Source: Verrucomicrobiia bacterium (GTDB lineage Bacteria > Verrucomicrobiota > Verrucomicrobiia > Limisphaerales > CAIMTB01). Taken from it: 64,000 nt of DNA. A model generated the notes under the pieces. The model had not been told where the DNA came from, searched no databases, and worked only from the letters and a program-made list of their open reading frames with translations. The DNA is taken from NCBI GenBank assembly GCA_019634625.1, contig JAHCBA010000019.1:60009-124008 (forward strand), read 5' to 3'. Both the position numbers and the translations under genes were made by a program. Position 1 is the stretch's first letter, and the number at the start of each line of letters is the position of its first letter. Positions 54,912 to 63,999 of the stretch are shown here, piece after piece.

Positions 54912-55070
54912 TGCATCCCGGAGTGGTGGGTGAGGAGGCAGCGAATCGGAGGGACGAGCTCTGCGAGTCCTCAACCCAACGCTCCACACCGTTGCGGCCC
55001 CGTGGAACCCGGCCCTCCGAAGCGCCGCTTGGCGGCGTTCGCACCTCTCCCCCACAACTCCGGGATGCAC
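54912..55070. repeat. 159-bp interspersed element, copy 3 (full length)
   Basis: It starts tgcatcccggagtggtgggt and ends cccacaactccgggatgca, terminal inverted repeats of 19-20 bp. Same element as 11747-11905 (inverted) and 43535-43631. It fills most of the gap between trpB and the pilin-like gene. Confidence 0.88.
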
Positions 55071-55145
55071 CGTTCCCGACTGTGCCCTCGAAATGGCCAT
55101 TGCCGTCCCAGGGCCCGCTTCCCTACCCTGACCCAAACCAGTCCC

Positions 55146-55949
55146 ATGCCTATCATGCGCCAGCTCCCGCTCCCCCCACGGCATAGTATCGATCCCGGTC
55201 CGGCCCGCCGCGCCTTCACCCTAATCGAACTCCTCGTGGTCATCGCCATTATCGCCATCCTCGCCTCCATGCTCCTGCCGGCGCTGAGCAAGGCAAAGAT
55301 GAAGGCCCACGGCATCAAGTGCGTGAACAACCTCAAGCAACTCACCCTCGGCTGGATCATCTACGCCGACGATCACGACGACCGCCTCGCCCCCAACCTC
55401 CTCGGCAATACCAATGCCTGGATCGGCGGCAACGTCAGCTCCCTCCCCGGCGCCACCAACATCATGGATATTCGTAACGGCCGCCTCTACCCCTATACCC
55501 CGGCCGATGAAGTGTACCGCTGCCCGGGCGACATCCTCGGATTCCGCGTCGGCGGCCGACAGGTGGTCCGTGTTCGCAGCGTCTCCATGAACGGCCGCAT
55601 GGCCGGCGATCCCGCCGCCGAATTCGTCAACCCGGGCGTTCCCTTCTTCCGAAAAACCACCGACATCAACCGCCCCTCCCCCGCCCAGGCCAATGTCTTC
55701 ATCGACGAGGAAGCCGGCAGCATCGACGACGGCTTCTTCGCCGTCCGCGCCCTCCCCAACGTCTGGCTCTGGCAGAACTCCCCCGCCAGCCGCCACGGCA
55801 AGGCCGGCCTCGTCTCCTTCGCCGACGGCCATGCCGAAATCTGGCGCTGGCGCGAACCCACCACCGCCAATCTCAAGGGCCTCGATCGTCCCGCCCGTAA
55901 CGGCGATCGCGACCTCCAGCGCTTCAAGGAAGCCACCTACGTGCCCTGA
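55146..55949 (+). CDS. Prepilin-type N-terminal domain protein (second pseudopilin-like)
   Basis: A 267-residue relative of the protein at 41213. The leader ends [19 protein letters not shown], here with Ala (not Gly) just before the cleavage point, then [40 protein letters not shown], and near the end [18 protein letters not shown]. The '(F)ADGH' motif is shared. ATG 55146; another ATG three codons later is equally possible. It stands alone between a repeat element and the convergent RND gene. Confidence 0.92.
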   Translation: MPIMRQLPLPPRHSIDPGPARRAFTLIELLVVIAIIAILASMLLPALSKAKMKAHGIKCVNNLKQLTLGWIIYADDHDDRLAPNLLGNTNAWIGGNVSSLPGATNIMDIRNGRLYPYTPADEVYRCPGDILGFRVGGRQVVRVRSVSMNGRMAGDPAAEFVNPGVPFFRKTTDINRPSPAQANVFIDEEAGSIDDGFFAVRALPNVWLWQNSPASRHGKAGLVSFADGHAEIWRWREPTTANLKGLDRPARNGDRDLQRFKEATYVP

Positions 55950-55981
55950 AACCCATCGGGCACCCCTCGCCTTCCCTCAAC

Positions 55982-58900
55982 TCACCCCTGTATCGACCCG
56001 GCTCCGACCTCCGGGCCTGGCGCCCTCCCCTCGTCCGGCACGACCGCCCCGCGCCGTGCCCGACGCGGGGAGATCAGGATGTACACCACCGGCACAATGA
56101 ACAGGGTGAGAAAGGTCGAGGTCATCATCCCTCCGACCACCGCGACGCCAAGCGGTCGCCGGCTCCCCGCCGCCTCGCCCAATCCCAGCGCCACCGGCAA
56201 TATCCCGATGATGGTGGCGCAGGCGGTCATCAGGATGGGCCGCAATCGAATCCGCCCGGCCTCCAGCATCGCCGTGGTCGCATCGTCGCCGGCATCCATC
56301 CGCTGATTGGCAAACTCAACCAGCAGGATCGAGTTCTTGGTCACCAACCCCAGCAGCAGCACAATCCCGATCAGGCTGTACACGTTAAGCGTCATCCCCG
56401 GCAGTTCCGGCAGATGCGTGGTCAGAAAGGCAAGGAAGCCCGGCAACTGATCCAGCGGCGCGAACGACTTGATCATCGCAATCCCGTTCACGATCCCCAG
56501 CAACCACAATGTCCCAAGCCCTCCGAACAGCGCCAGCGGCAGGGCCAGCATGATCACGAACGGGTGACGCAGACTCTCGAACTGCGCCGCCAGAATCATG
56601 TACACCACCAGCACCGCCAGCAGCAGCACCTGAATCGATTCCTTCGACCCCTGCTGGATCTCGTCCGCCTCGCCCGTCCACCGATGCCCCATCCCCGCCG
56701 GCAGCAACCCGGGCAGCAGGGCCTCGGTCCGTTCCACGGCCTGACCCAGCGACATCCCCTGCGGCTGCCCTGAGATCGTCACCGCCCGCTGCCGCCCGAA
56801 CCGGTTGATCGCGTTCGGCGAACCCTGCTCGCTCGATTCCAACACGCTGGACACCGGAATCAGCCGGTTCGCCCCGCCCCGAACATAGATGTCCTCCAGG
56901 CTCAAAGGCACCAGCCGGGATTCCCGCTCCAATTGCGCAATCACCTGGTACTCCTTCCCGCGCACGTTGTAGCGCGCCACATCCAGGCCGCCCCACATCA
57001 ACTGCAGCGCCTCCGAAACCGACCGCACATCCACCCCCAGCTCCGAGGCCCGGTCGCGGTCCACCCGGAACGTCAGTTGCGGCTGCTCGAAGTTCAGGTT
57101 CACCCGCGCCTGAGGCAGAATCCCCGCCGTCGCCAGCGCAGCCGACACCTCGCGGCCGGTTGCCTCCAACTGCGCCAGATCCGGCCCCTGCAACACCAAC
57201 TGGTACGCCTCCGTAAAATCCGTCGCCTTGGGCAGAATCGCGATCGCCAGCGCCCCCTGCACCTCGTTGATCAACCGCATGAACATCGACGTCGGTGCCC
57301 CCGGCCGCGCCAGTTCCAACGCCGACCGTCGATCCCCCTCCTTCAACTTGACGAACATGATCCCAAAATCCGCCTCCCCCGGCGCACCCCGCGCCAGCGC
57401 CACCGCCGAGAAAATCGCGCCCGTCTCCGGATACTCCTCGGCGATCGACTCCGCCTGCCGCACGTAACGGTCCGTGTAATCGCTGGTCGCCCCCTCGGGC
57501 GCGAACAGCAGCATCAGCACGTATCCCTTGTCCTCATCCGGCAAGAACTCCTTCGGCAGCTTCGAGTAAAACCCGTACGTGGCCCCCAACGACAACACCC
57601 CGATCGTCACCACCACCCAGGGATGCCGCACCGCCCGCCCCAGCCACCGCTGATACCACCGCTCGATTCCCAGGAAGAATGCCTCCAGCACCCGGTAGAG
57701 CCGCCCGTGCTCCGACGGCGTGTGACGCAACATCCGCGCGCACAGGGTCGGCGTCAGGGTCAGGGCCACAAACGCCGAAATCACCACCGCCCCCGCCGTG
57801 GCCAGCGCGAACTCCCGGAACAACACCCCGGTCGTCCCCGACTGAAAGGCGATCGGCAGGAACACCGCCACCAGCGCCACCGTGATCGCCAACACCGCGG
57901 TGGTGATCTCCTTCACCCCACGGATCGCCGCCTCCATCGGCGGCATCCCGTTCTCGACGTGCCGGAAGATGTTCTCCAGCACCACGATCGCGTCGTCCAC
58001 CACCACCCCCACCGCCAGCACCATCGCCAGAAGCGTCAGTATGTTGATGCTGTACCCGAAGGCATAGAGCACCAGAAAGGTGCCCACCAGCGACACCGGC
58101 ACCGCCACCAGCGGGATCATCGTCGATCTCAGGTTCCTCAGAAACGCCAGCATGATCAGCAGCACCAGCGCAAACGCGATCAGCACCGTCTCCTGCACCT
58201 CTCCGATCGCCTGCCGCACGAACACCGACGAATCGTACGCCACCTCCACCTGCACATCCGCCGGCAGCGTCGGACGTATCCGCGCCACCTCGGCCTTGAC
58301 CGCCTCCGCCACCTCCAGGGCGTTCGCCTCCGACTGCTTCACAATCCCCAATCCCACCGCCGGTCGCCGGTTGAACCGCGCCACCGTCCGCTCGTCCTCC
58401 ACCCCCAGTTCCACCGTGGCCAGCTCCCGCAACCGCACCGGCGCTCCGTCCCGGAACGCCACCACCAAATCCTCAAACTCCTCCGGCCGGTCCAGCTTCC
58501 CCAGCGTCCGCACACTCATCTCCCGCTGGAGGTTCTCCAACCGACCCGACGGCAGCTCCACACTGTTGTCCCGAAACACCCGCGCCAGATCCCCCGCCGT
58601 CACCCCGTGCGCCGCCATCTTCACCGCGTCCAGCCGCACCCGGATCGCCTGCCGCTTCTCCCCCCCGAAATTCACCCCGCCAACCCCCGGCAGCGTCTGC
58701 AACCGGTCCTTGAACTGCCGCTCCGCCAGCTCGGTGAGTTCCAGCGTGGACCGCCGGTCGCTGAAGATCGCCAGCCACATCACCTCCTGCGCATTGGCGT
58801 CCTGCTTCGCCACCACCGGCTCCTCGATGTCCTCCGGCATCAGCGCCCGCGCCCGCGCCACCCGGTCCCGCACGTCCTGCGCCGCCACATCCACCGACCG

Positions 58901-59194
58901 GTCCAGCTCGAACCGCACCGTGATCTGGCTCACTTCCTCCCGTGACTGCGAGATCAACGTTCGTATCCCCGGAATCGTGTTGATCTCCTGCTCCAGCCGC
59001 TCGGTCACCTCCGCTTCCATCACCTCCGCGCTCGCCCCCGAATACAGCGTGGTCACCGTCACAATCGGCGGATCCACATCCGGCAGCTCCCGCACCGGCA
59101 GCCGCAGATACCCCACCACGCCGAACAACACGATCAGCAGGTTCAGCATGATCGCGAAAATCGGCCGACGAATGCACAACTCGGGCAATGACAT
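55982..59194 (-). CDS. RND-family efflux permease (HAE1-like)
   Basis: A 1070-residue proton-driven efflux pump. N-terminal MSLPELCIRRPIFAIMLNLL is typical of hydrophobe/amphiphile exporters. The helix-4 proton relay reads AVGVVVDDAIVVLENIFRH (paired Asp), and GGMMTSTFLTLFIVPVVYI closes the second bundle. Both large periplasmic loops are present. An unusual short stretch GIVNGIAMIKSFAPLDQLPG FLAFLTTHLPELPGM lies in the last bundle. It is last in the tetR-OMF-MFP-RND order, 61 bp after the adaptor gene; ATG 59194. Confidence 0.95.
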   Translation of the reverse strand: MSLPELCIRRPIFAIMLNLLIVLFGVVGYLRLPVRELPDVDPPIVTVTTLYSGASAEVMEAEVTERLEQEINTIPGIRTLISQSREEVSQITVRFELDRSVDVAAQDVRDRVARARALMPEDIEEPVVAKQDANAQEVMWLAIFSDRRSTLELTELAERQFKDRLQTLPGVGGVNFGGEKRQAIRVRLDAVKMAAHGVTAGDLARVFRDNSVELPSGRLENLQREMSVRTLGKLDRPEEFEDLVVAFRDGAPVRLRELATVELGVEDERTVARFNRRPAVGLGIVKQSEANALEVAEAVKAEVARIRPTLPADVQVEVAYDSSVFVRQAIGEVQETVLIAFALVLLIMLAFLRNLRSTMIPLVAVPVSLVGTFLVLYAFGYSINILTLLAMVLAVGVVVDDAIVVLENIFRHVENGMPPMEAAIRGVKEITTAVLAITVALVAVFLPIAFQSGTTGVLFREFALATAGAVVISAFVALTLTPTLCARMLRHTPSEHGRLYRVLEAFFLGIERWYQRWLGRAVRHPWVVVTIGVLSLGATYGFYSKLPKEFLPDEDKGYVLMLLFAPEGATSDYTDRYVRQAESIAEEYPETGAIFSAVALARGAPGEADFGIMFVKLKEGDRRSALELARPGAPTSMFMRLINEVQGALAIAILPKATDFTEAYQLVLQGPDLAQLEATGREVSAALATAGILPQARVNLNFEQPQLTFRVDRDRASELGVDVRSVSEALQLMWGGLDVARYNVRGKEYQVIAQLERESRLVPLSLEDIYVRGGANRLIPVSSVLESSEQGSPNAINRFGRQRAVTISGQPQGMSLGQAVERTEALLPGLLPAGMGHRWTGEADEIQQGSKESIQVLLLAVLVVYMILAAQFESLRHPFVIMLALPLALFGGLGTLWLLGIVNGIAMIKSFAPLDQLPGFLAFLTTHLPELPGMTLNVYSLIGIVLLLGLVTKNSILLVEFANQRMDAGDDATTAMLEAGRIRLRPILMTACATIIGILPVALGLGEAAGSRRPLGVAVVGGMMTSTFLTLFIVPVVYILISPRRARRGAVVPDEGRAPGPEVGAGSIQG

Positions 59195-59255
59195 GAAATC
59201 GATTCCTGTCGGTTGAGGTTCCGCGGCCCCGCCGGCCCGCAACACCACCGGATTC

Positions 59256-60368
59256 CTACCGGACCGCCACCGCCGCCACCGCCGCCGCCCGGTCCTCGGC
59301 CGGTGCCACCAGCGCCCCGTCCACCAGCTTCTGCGTCCCCGAGACCACCACCGTCGCCTCCCGCCCAATCCCCTCCCGCACCTCGACCTTCCCCGGCAGC
59401 CGCACCCCCAGGGTCACCGGAGTCAGCCGCGCCCGGCTTTCCTCCACCCGGAATACCGAGAACCGATCCAACGACGGCACCAACGCCCCCTCCGGCACCA
59501 CCAGCGCGTCGCCCCTCCGCCCCAGAACCAGCTCGACCCGCGCGAACATCCCCGGACGCAACCGCCCCTCCGGATTGGGTACCAGCAACCGCACCCCGAC
59601 GGTCCGGGTGCCCGCATCCACCTCCGGATCGATCAGCGAAACCTCCCCGGCAAAGACCCGTCCCGGAAAGGCCGCCACCCGCACCCGCCCCTCCTTCCCG
59701 ACCTCCAGGGCCCCGAGATGCCGCTCGGGCACCCGGAACTCCACCTTCATCCGGTCGTCCGCCACCAGCGTGGCCAGCGCCGCCCCCGCCTGGACATACT
59801 GCCCCACACTCACCGAGCGGGGCCCCAGAACCCCGTCAAACGGCGCCTTCACCGTCCGCTCCGCCAGACGCCGGCTCTCCAGCTCGAAGGTCGCCTCCCG
59901 CGCCGCCAGCGCGCTCTCCATCTGGTCCAGCTCCTGCCGCGAAATCGCCCGCGTCCCCGACAACATCCGCGCCCGCTCCAGGTTCGCCCGCGCAAGTTCC
60001 ATTTCGGCCCGCGCCTGCGCCCGTTGCGCTTCCTCCTTCCCCGACCCCAGACGGAACAGCACCGCACCGCGCTCGACCCTCTGTCCCTCCTCGAACCCGA
60101 TCGCCTCAATCAACCCGGGCACTTCCGGTTGCAGCACCACCCGCTCGTCCGGTTCCACCGTCCCCACCGCCGGCAACACATCCTCCACCGCCGCCACCTC
60201 CGGCCGTGCCACCGCCACTTCAACGGGAAATTCCCCCGGCGGCGGCCCGCCCGATCCCCCGCATCCCGTCGCCGTCCACACCAGCACCCCCAGCGCCAGC
60301 CCCCCGGCCGCCCGGCCCAGCCCGCTCACCCAATCCGATCCCTCCATCGCTCGCACGTCTCGATTCAT
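59256..60368 (-). CDS. Efflux RND periplasmic adaptor (MFP) lipoprotein
   Basis: A 370-residue membrane fusion protein. The lipobox VWTATGC|GGS makes it a lipoprotein. It then shows the lipoyl/barrel-sandwich half-motifs (VLPAVGTVEPDERVVLQPEV PGLIEAIGFEEGQRVERGAV LF), a coiled-coil hairpin (about 110-175), the return half (VKAPFDGVLGPRSVSVGQYV) and the beta-barrel (LEVGKEGRVRVAAFPGRVFAGEVSLIDPEVD). ATG 60368 overlaps the outer-membrane channel gene stop (ATGA). It bridges pump and channel. Confidence 0.95.
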   Translation of the reverse strand: MNRDVRAMEGSDWVSGLGRAAGGLALGVLVWTATGCGGSGGPPPGEFPVEVAVARPEVAAVEDVLPAVGTVEPDERVVLQPEVPGLIEAIGFEEGQRVERGAVLFRLGSGKEEAQRAQARAEMELARANLERARMLSGTRAISRQELDQMESALAAREATFELESRRLAERTVKAPFDGVLGPRSVSVGQYVQAGAALATLVADDRMKVEFRVPERHLGALEVGKEGRVRVAAFPGRVFAGEVSLIDPEVDAGTRTVGVRLLVPNPEGRLRPGMFARVELVLGRRGDALVVPEGALVPSLDRFSVFRVEESRARLTPVTLGVRLPGKVEVREGIGREATVVVSGTQKLVDGALVAPAEDRAAAVAAVAVR

Positions 60369-61825
60369 AAACGGCTCTCCTCCTCCGACCAACCGCCCCC
60401 CAGGGCCTTCAACAGCCGGACCGTCGCCAGCTTCTGCTGCCGCAACGTCCGTTCCCGCGCCAGCAGACTCCCCAACCTCGCCTGCTCCGCATCCACCACA
60501 TCCAGAAAACTCACCGTCCCCGCCCGGTACCGGTCGAATGCCTGCGATGCCGCCCGCGTGGCCGCCTCCGCCGCCACCCCTCGCGCCCCCGCCTCCCCCT
60601 CCAGATACTGCAACGCCGCCAGCCCGTCCTCCACTTCCCGGAATGCCGTCAACACCCGCCCCCGGTACTCCGCCACCGCCTCCTCATACGCCGCCCGCGC
60701 CCGCTCCAGCCCCGCCCGGTTCCGCCCTCCCGCAAACAACGGGATGTCCACCCCGGGCCCCAGCGACCACGTCCGGCTGTCCCACTCGAACAAATCCTTC
60801 AATTCCCCGCTCAACATCCCCCCGCTCCCCGTCAGGCGCACCGACGGAAAAAACGCCGCCCGCGCAATCCCGATCTCCGCCAGCCGCGCCGCCAGCATCC
60901 GCTCCGCCTCCGCCACGTCCGGACGCCTCTCGAGCAGCGCCGACGGCAGATCCGCGGCCACCCGGGGCGGACTCCTCTCCCCGTCCGGCAACTCCAGTTC
61001 AAACCTGGCCGGCGCCAGACCGCAAAGCGTGGCCAGGCGGTTGAACTCCACCGCCCGCTCCCGTCGCACCGCCTCCAGATCCGCCTCCGCCGAGGCCACC
61101 TCCACCCGACCCCGCTGCACCTCGAAATCCGTAAGCATCCCCACCCGCAACCGCTGCTCGAAGATCTCCAGGGCCTCCCGCCGGATCGCCACCGTCCGCT
61201 CCAGCAACCGCACCTCCGCCTCCAGACTGCGCAGGGTGTAATACGACGCCGCGACGTCGGCCCGCAATGCCAGCAACACCGCCTGCCAAGCCGCCTCCGC
61301 CCCCATCGCCAGCCATCGCGCCGACTCGAACGATCGCCGCACCCTCCCCCACAAATCCACCTCGTAGCTGAGATCCAACGGCGTCTCCCACTGCTGCAAC
61401 GTCAGGCTCGGAACCGGAAACCCCACCGGGCTCGGGGCGTTCCCCGAGGTCCGAAACCGCCCGAACCGCGCCGCCCCGTTCAACTGCGGATAGAAGTCCG
61501 CCCGGCTCACCCGCGCCGTCGCCCGCGCCTGCTCCACCCTCGCAAACGCCGCCTGCAGATCGAAATTCCCCTCCTCCGCCTCCCGCAGCAATCCGTCCAG
61601 AACCGGATCCTCGAACACCGACCACCAGGCCCCCCGTTCCTCCGCATCCCGTGGCTCCGCCTCCTTCCAGCGCCACGACTCCGGCACCTCGACCGACGGC
61701 CGCTCATACTCGGAGACCATCCGGCACCCGGCCCCGCCCAGGAACACGACATACCCCGCGAACGCCGCCAACGCCGCCAACGCCGTCACCCGGCCCGAAA
61801 AACGCATCCTCCTGCCAGCCTTCAT
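60365..61825 (-). CDS. Efflux outer-membrane channel lipoprotein (OprM/NodT type)
   Basis: A 486-residue TolC-family channel with lipobox LGGAGC|RM. Features include the start YERPSVEVPESWRWKEAEPR, WWSVFEDPVLDGLLREAEEG NFDLQAA, the DLSYEVDLWGRVRRSFESARW block, LLERRPDVAEAERMLAARLA and the closing RYRAGTVSFLDVVDAEQARL. It forms the trimeric outer-membrane exit. ATG 61825 overlaps the tetR stop and the adaptor start overlaps its stop. Confidence 0.95.
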   Translation of the reverse strand: MKAGRRMRFSGRVTALAALAAFAGYVVFLGGAGCRMVSEYERPSVEVPESWRWKEAEPRDAEERGAWWSVFEDPVLDGLLREAEEGNFDLQAAFARVEQARATARVSRADFYPQLNGAARFGRFRTSGNAPSPVGFPVPSLTLQQWETPLDLSYEVDLWGRVRRSFESARWLAMGAEAAWQAVLLALRADVAASYYTLRSLEAEVRLLERTVAIRREALEIFEQRLRVGMLTDFEVQRGRVEVASAEADLEAVRRERAVEFNRLATLCGLAPARFELELPDGERSPPRVAADLPSALLERRPDVAEAERMLAARLAEIGIARAAFFPSVRLTGSGGMLSGELKDLFEWDSRTWSLGPGVDIPLFAGGRNRAGLERARAAYEEAVAEYRGRVLTAFREVEDGLAALQYLEGEAGARGVAAEAATRAASQAFDRYRAGTVSFLDVVDAEQARLGSLLARERTLRQQKLATVRLLKALGGGWSEEESRL

Positions 61826-62379
61826 ACAGTCCCATCCGCCAGCGCGAACATCTCCCCCATCAACGCCTCCCGCACCTCCCCGTCCACCGGCGAGATCTCC
61901 AGCAGTTCGTTCATCCACAATCCGTCCATCGCCAGCATCAACACCAGCACCCGTAGGGGGTATCGCTTGCCGGCCGCAAATTCCCGAAGGTTCGCCTGGT
62001 GCCACTCCCGCACCGGCGTCAGCAATCGCGGATCCTCCGCCCCCGCCGCCAGCAGCGCCGCACTCACCCGCCGTCGCTCCGCCGCCACCCGGAATCCGGT
62101 CGCGATCATCGCCTTCAAATCCCCCGCCGCATCCTCCGCCGGCGCTGTCGTCGCCCGCGCCTCCCGCCGGTCCGCCGTGCACCGCTCGAGCACCCCCGAC
62201 ACCATCGCCCGCAACAGCGCCTCCTTGCTGGGAAAATGATAGAGCAATCCCCCCTTGCTCACCCCCGCCCGCTCCGCCACCGCGTCGAGCCTCAGGTGCC
62301 CCGCCCCACGCTCCGTCACCACCCACTCCGCAGCCTCCAGAATCTCGTCCCGCGCATTCGCCCGCCGTTGCATCGTCAT
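61822..62379 (-). CDS. TetR-family transcriptional regulator
   Basis: A 185-residue repressor. The N-terminal helix-turn-helix reads ARDEILEAAEWVVTERGAGHLRLDAVAERAGVSKGGLLYHFPSKEALLRAMV, as in TetR proteins with a C-terminal ligand pocket (TetR_C-like). It is the first gene of the efflux operon, so it probably represses its own transcript and is released by a pump substrate. Start ATG 62379; GTG 62385 and ATG 62373 are alternatives. Two operator-like palindromes lie just upstream. Confidence 0.93.
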   Translation of the reverse strand: MTMQRRANARDEILEAAEWVVTERGAGHLRLDAVAERAGVSKGGLLYHFPSKEALLRAMVSGVLERCTADRREARATTAPAEDAAGDLKAMIATGFRVAAERRRVSAALLAAGAEDPRLLTPVREWHQANLREFAAGKRYPLRVLVLMLAMDGLWMNELLEISPVDGEVREALMGEMFALADGTV

Positions 62380-62392
62380 AGTCACTAAACCG

Positions 62393-62422
62393 TCCAGCCG
62401 GTCGGTACACCAACCGGACGGT
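62393..62422. promoter_or_regulatory. Paired TetR-type operator boxes
   Basis: Two adjacent palindromes, tccagccggtcggt (62393-62406) and accaaccggacggt (62409-62422), each fit (A/T)CCnnCCGGnnGGT. Their centres are 16 bp apart. They begin 14 bp upstream of the tetR start codon, where an autorepressor would bind. Confidence 0.65.
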
Positions 62423-62478
62423 CTTCATACCGGTCCCCATCCCCGGCCGTCAATGCCGAACCCTGTCGCGCCCCCCTT

Positions 62479-63630
62479 TCAAACCGCCCCGAGGGCACGG
62501 TCCAATTCGGCATCCGTATTGTAGAAATGGGGTGAGAACCGCAGGTATCGCCGCCCGCCCCGGTCCGTCCTCAACGACACCACAATCCCCCCTTCGGCCA
62601 ACTGACGGTGCCGCTCGACCAGATCAATGTCCGGCCGCGTGAACGAGACGATCCCGCTCCGGTGCGCTTCCAGGTCGTCCGCCCCCAGCACCTCCCATCC
62701 CTTCTCCATCAGGGCCGGCACAATCCGCGCCCGCTTTCTGAGCAACTCCCTGGCAATCGCGTCCACCCCCACCTCGAGAATCAGATCCAGGGCCGCCCTC
62801 AAACCCACCAAACCCAGCATGCTGTGGCTCCCCGCCTCGTACCGGTGCGCCCCGCTCCGGAATGTCATCTCCTCCCGGGCCACAAAATCCGGGCAACGCA
62901 CGTTGTTCCAGCCATACACGATCGGACGCAACCGCTCATGCCAGGCCCGCGCGACATACAGAAACCCGGCCCCGCACGGACCCAGCATCCATTTGTGAGC
63001 ATCCCCCGCGATGAAATCCGCGTGCTCCGCCAGAGTCGGGAACGCCCCCAGGGTCTGAATCGCGTCCAGGCAGAATGCGATCCGACGATCCCTCAGGGCC
63101 TTCCCCAATCCCGGCAGATCCAGACGCCATCCGGAGATGAAGTGATTCGAGGCCAGCGCCACCAACCGGGTCCCCTCGTCCACCTGGCCCAGCACATCGA
63201 GATTCCGGATCCGGCCCAATCGCGACACGTTCACCAGCCGCACCTGCACCCCACGCTCCGCCATGGCCATCCACGGGTACACATTCGAGGGGTAGTCATC
63301 GAAGTACACCACCACGTTCTCCCCCTTGCGGATCGGAAAACCGCCGGCGACGTAACTCAACGCCAGCGACGTCGGCCCCACCAACGCGATCTCGTCCGGC
63401 TGCGCCCCGATCAGGCGCGCCGCCCGTTCCCGTGTATCGCGCGTCAACCCTGCCAGGACCGGCTGTTCCTGATCATCCCGGGTCGCCTGCTGCGCGTACC
63501 CCGCCACCGCCTCCGCCACCCGGCGCGGCAGCGGACAGACCGCCGCATGGGCCAGGAACACCCGGTCCCGGCACACCGGAAACTCGTGCCGTCGCCGCTC
63601 TTCATTGCCGAGAATCTCTTCCACCGTCAT
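62479..63630 (-). CDS. Class V aminotransferase (cysteine desulfurase/isopenicillin epimerase-like)
   Basis: A 383-residue PLP enzyme of fold type I. The PLP lysine is in ADFIAGDAHKWMLGPCGAGF; the Asp that pairs with the pyridine nitrogen is in RIAFCLDAIQTLGAFPTLAE, and LVGPTSLALSYVAGG and YFDDYPSNVYPW are family blocks. The C-terminal end HRQLAEGGIVVSLRTDRGGRRYLRFSPHFYN is typical of members whose reaction is not fixed by sequence (aminotransferase, desulfurase or epimerase). ATG 63630. It stands upstream of the efflux operon on the same strand, 93 bp before the tetR start. Confidence 0.88.
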   Translation of the reverse strand: MTVEEILGNEERRRHEFPVCRDRVFLAHAAVCPLPRRVAEAVAGYAQQATRDDQEQPVLAGLTRDTRERAARLIGAQPDEIALVGPTSLALSYVAGGFPIRKGENVVVYFDDYPSNVYPWMAMAERGVQVRLVNVSRLGRIRNLDVLGQVDEGTRLVALASNHFISGWRLDLPGLGKALRDRRIAFCLDAIQTLGAFPTLAEHADFIAGDAHKWMLGPCGAGFLYVARAWHERLRPIVYGWNNVRCPDFVAREEMTFRSGAHRYEAGSHSMLGLVGLRAALDLILEVGVDAIARELLRKRARIVPALMEKGWEVLGADDLEAHRSGIVSFTRPDIDLVERHRQLAEGGIVVSLRTDRGGRRYLRFSPHFYNTDAELDRALGAV

Positions 63631-63699
63631 GGGATGCGCACTCACAGCCGCCGCCCAGCCTGCCGCCGGGCGCCCCCTGGATCGAGCCCGGATCCTCCC

Positions 63700-63999
63700 C
63701 AACTCCCCCGGCACCCTCCCTTCGAATCCCTCACACCAAATCGCCCAACCTCCTGCACACATGCACGATTTTTCCGACCCGTGCCCCCATTCCCCGCCCT
63801 TTCGCCCATGCTCCCTCAAAGGCCCGATCCATTCCGTCCTCAACCCCGAAATGACCCAAAACTTCGTGCATAGGCACGATCGTTCCGTCCTTCCCAGCGT
63901 CGCCTCTTTGTCACCCCCGGCTCCCCCGGCACCCGCCCCTCCAATCCCTCACTCCAAATCGCCCAGCCTCCTGCACACATGCACGATTTTTCCGACCCT
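63700..63999. repeat. Diverged tandem repeats at the right edge
   Basis: An 80-bp unit at 63700-63780 recurs at 63921-63999 with few differences (both contain cctgcacacatgcacgattt). A third, diverged copy lies halfway, around 63834-63890, with cttcgtgcataggcacgatc, itself a palindrome TCGTGC-n4-GCACGA. The spacing is about 110 bp and the array may continue past the window. It is upstream of the aminotransferase gene. Confidence 0.75.

Noticed and set aside
54841..55186. Short proteins apparently encoded by the interspersed element (for example frames with [13 protein letters not shown])
   Set aside because: The frames are produced by the repeat itself in several registers, without ribosome sites or consistent codon use.
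56933..58945. A 670-codon plus-strand frame within the RND pump gene
   Set aside because: His/Arg/Pro-rich shadow; the minus strand encodes an intact RND permease.
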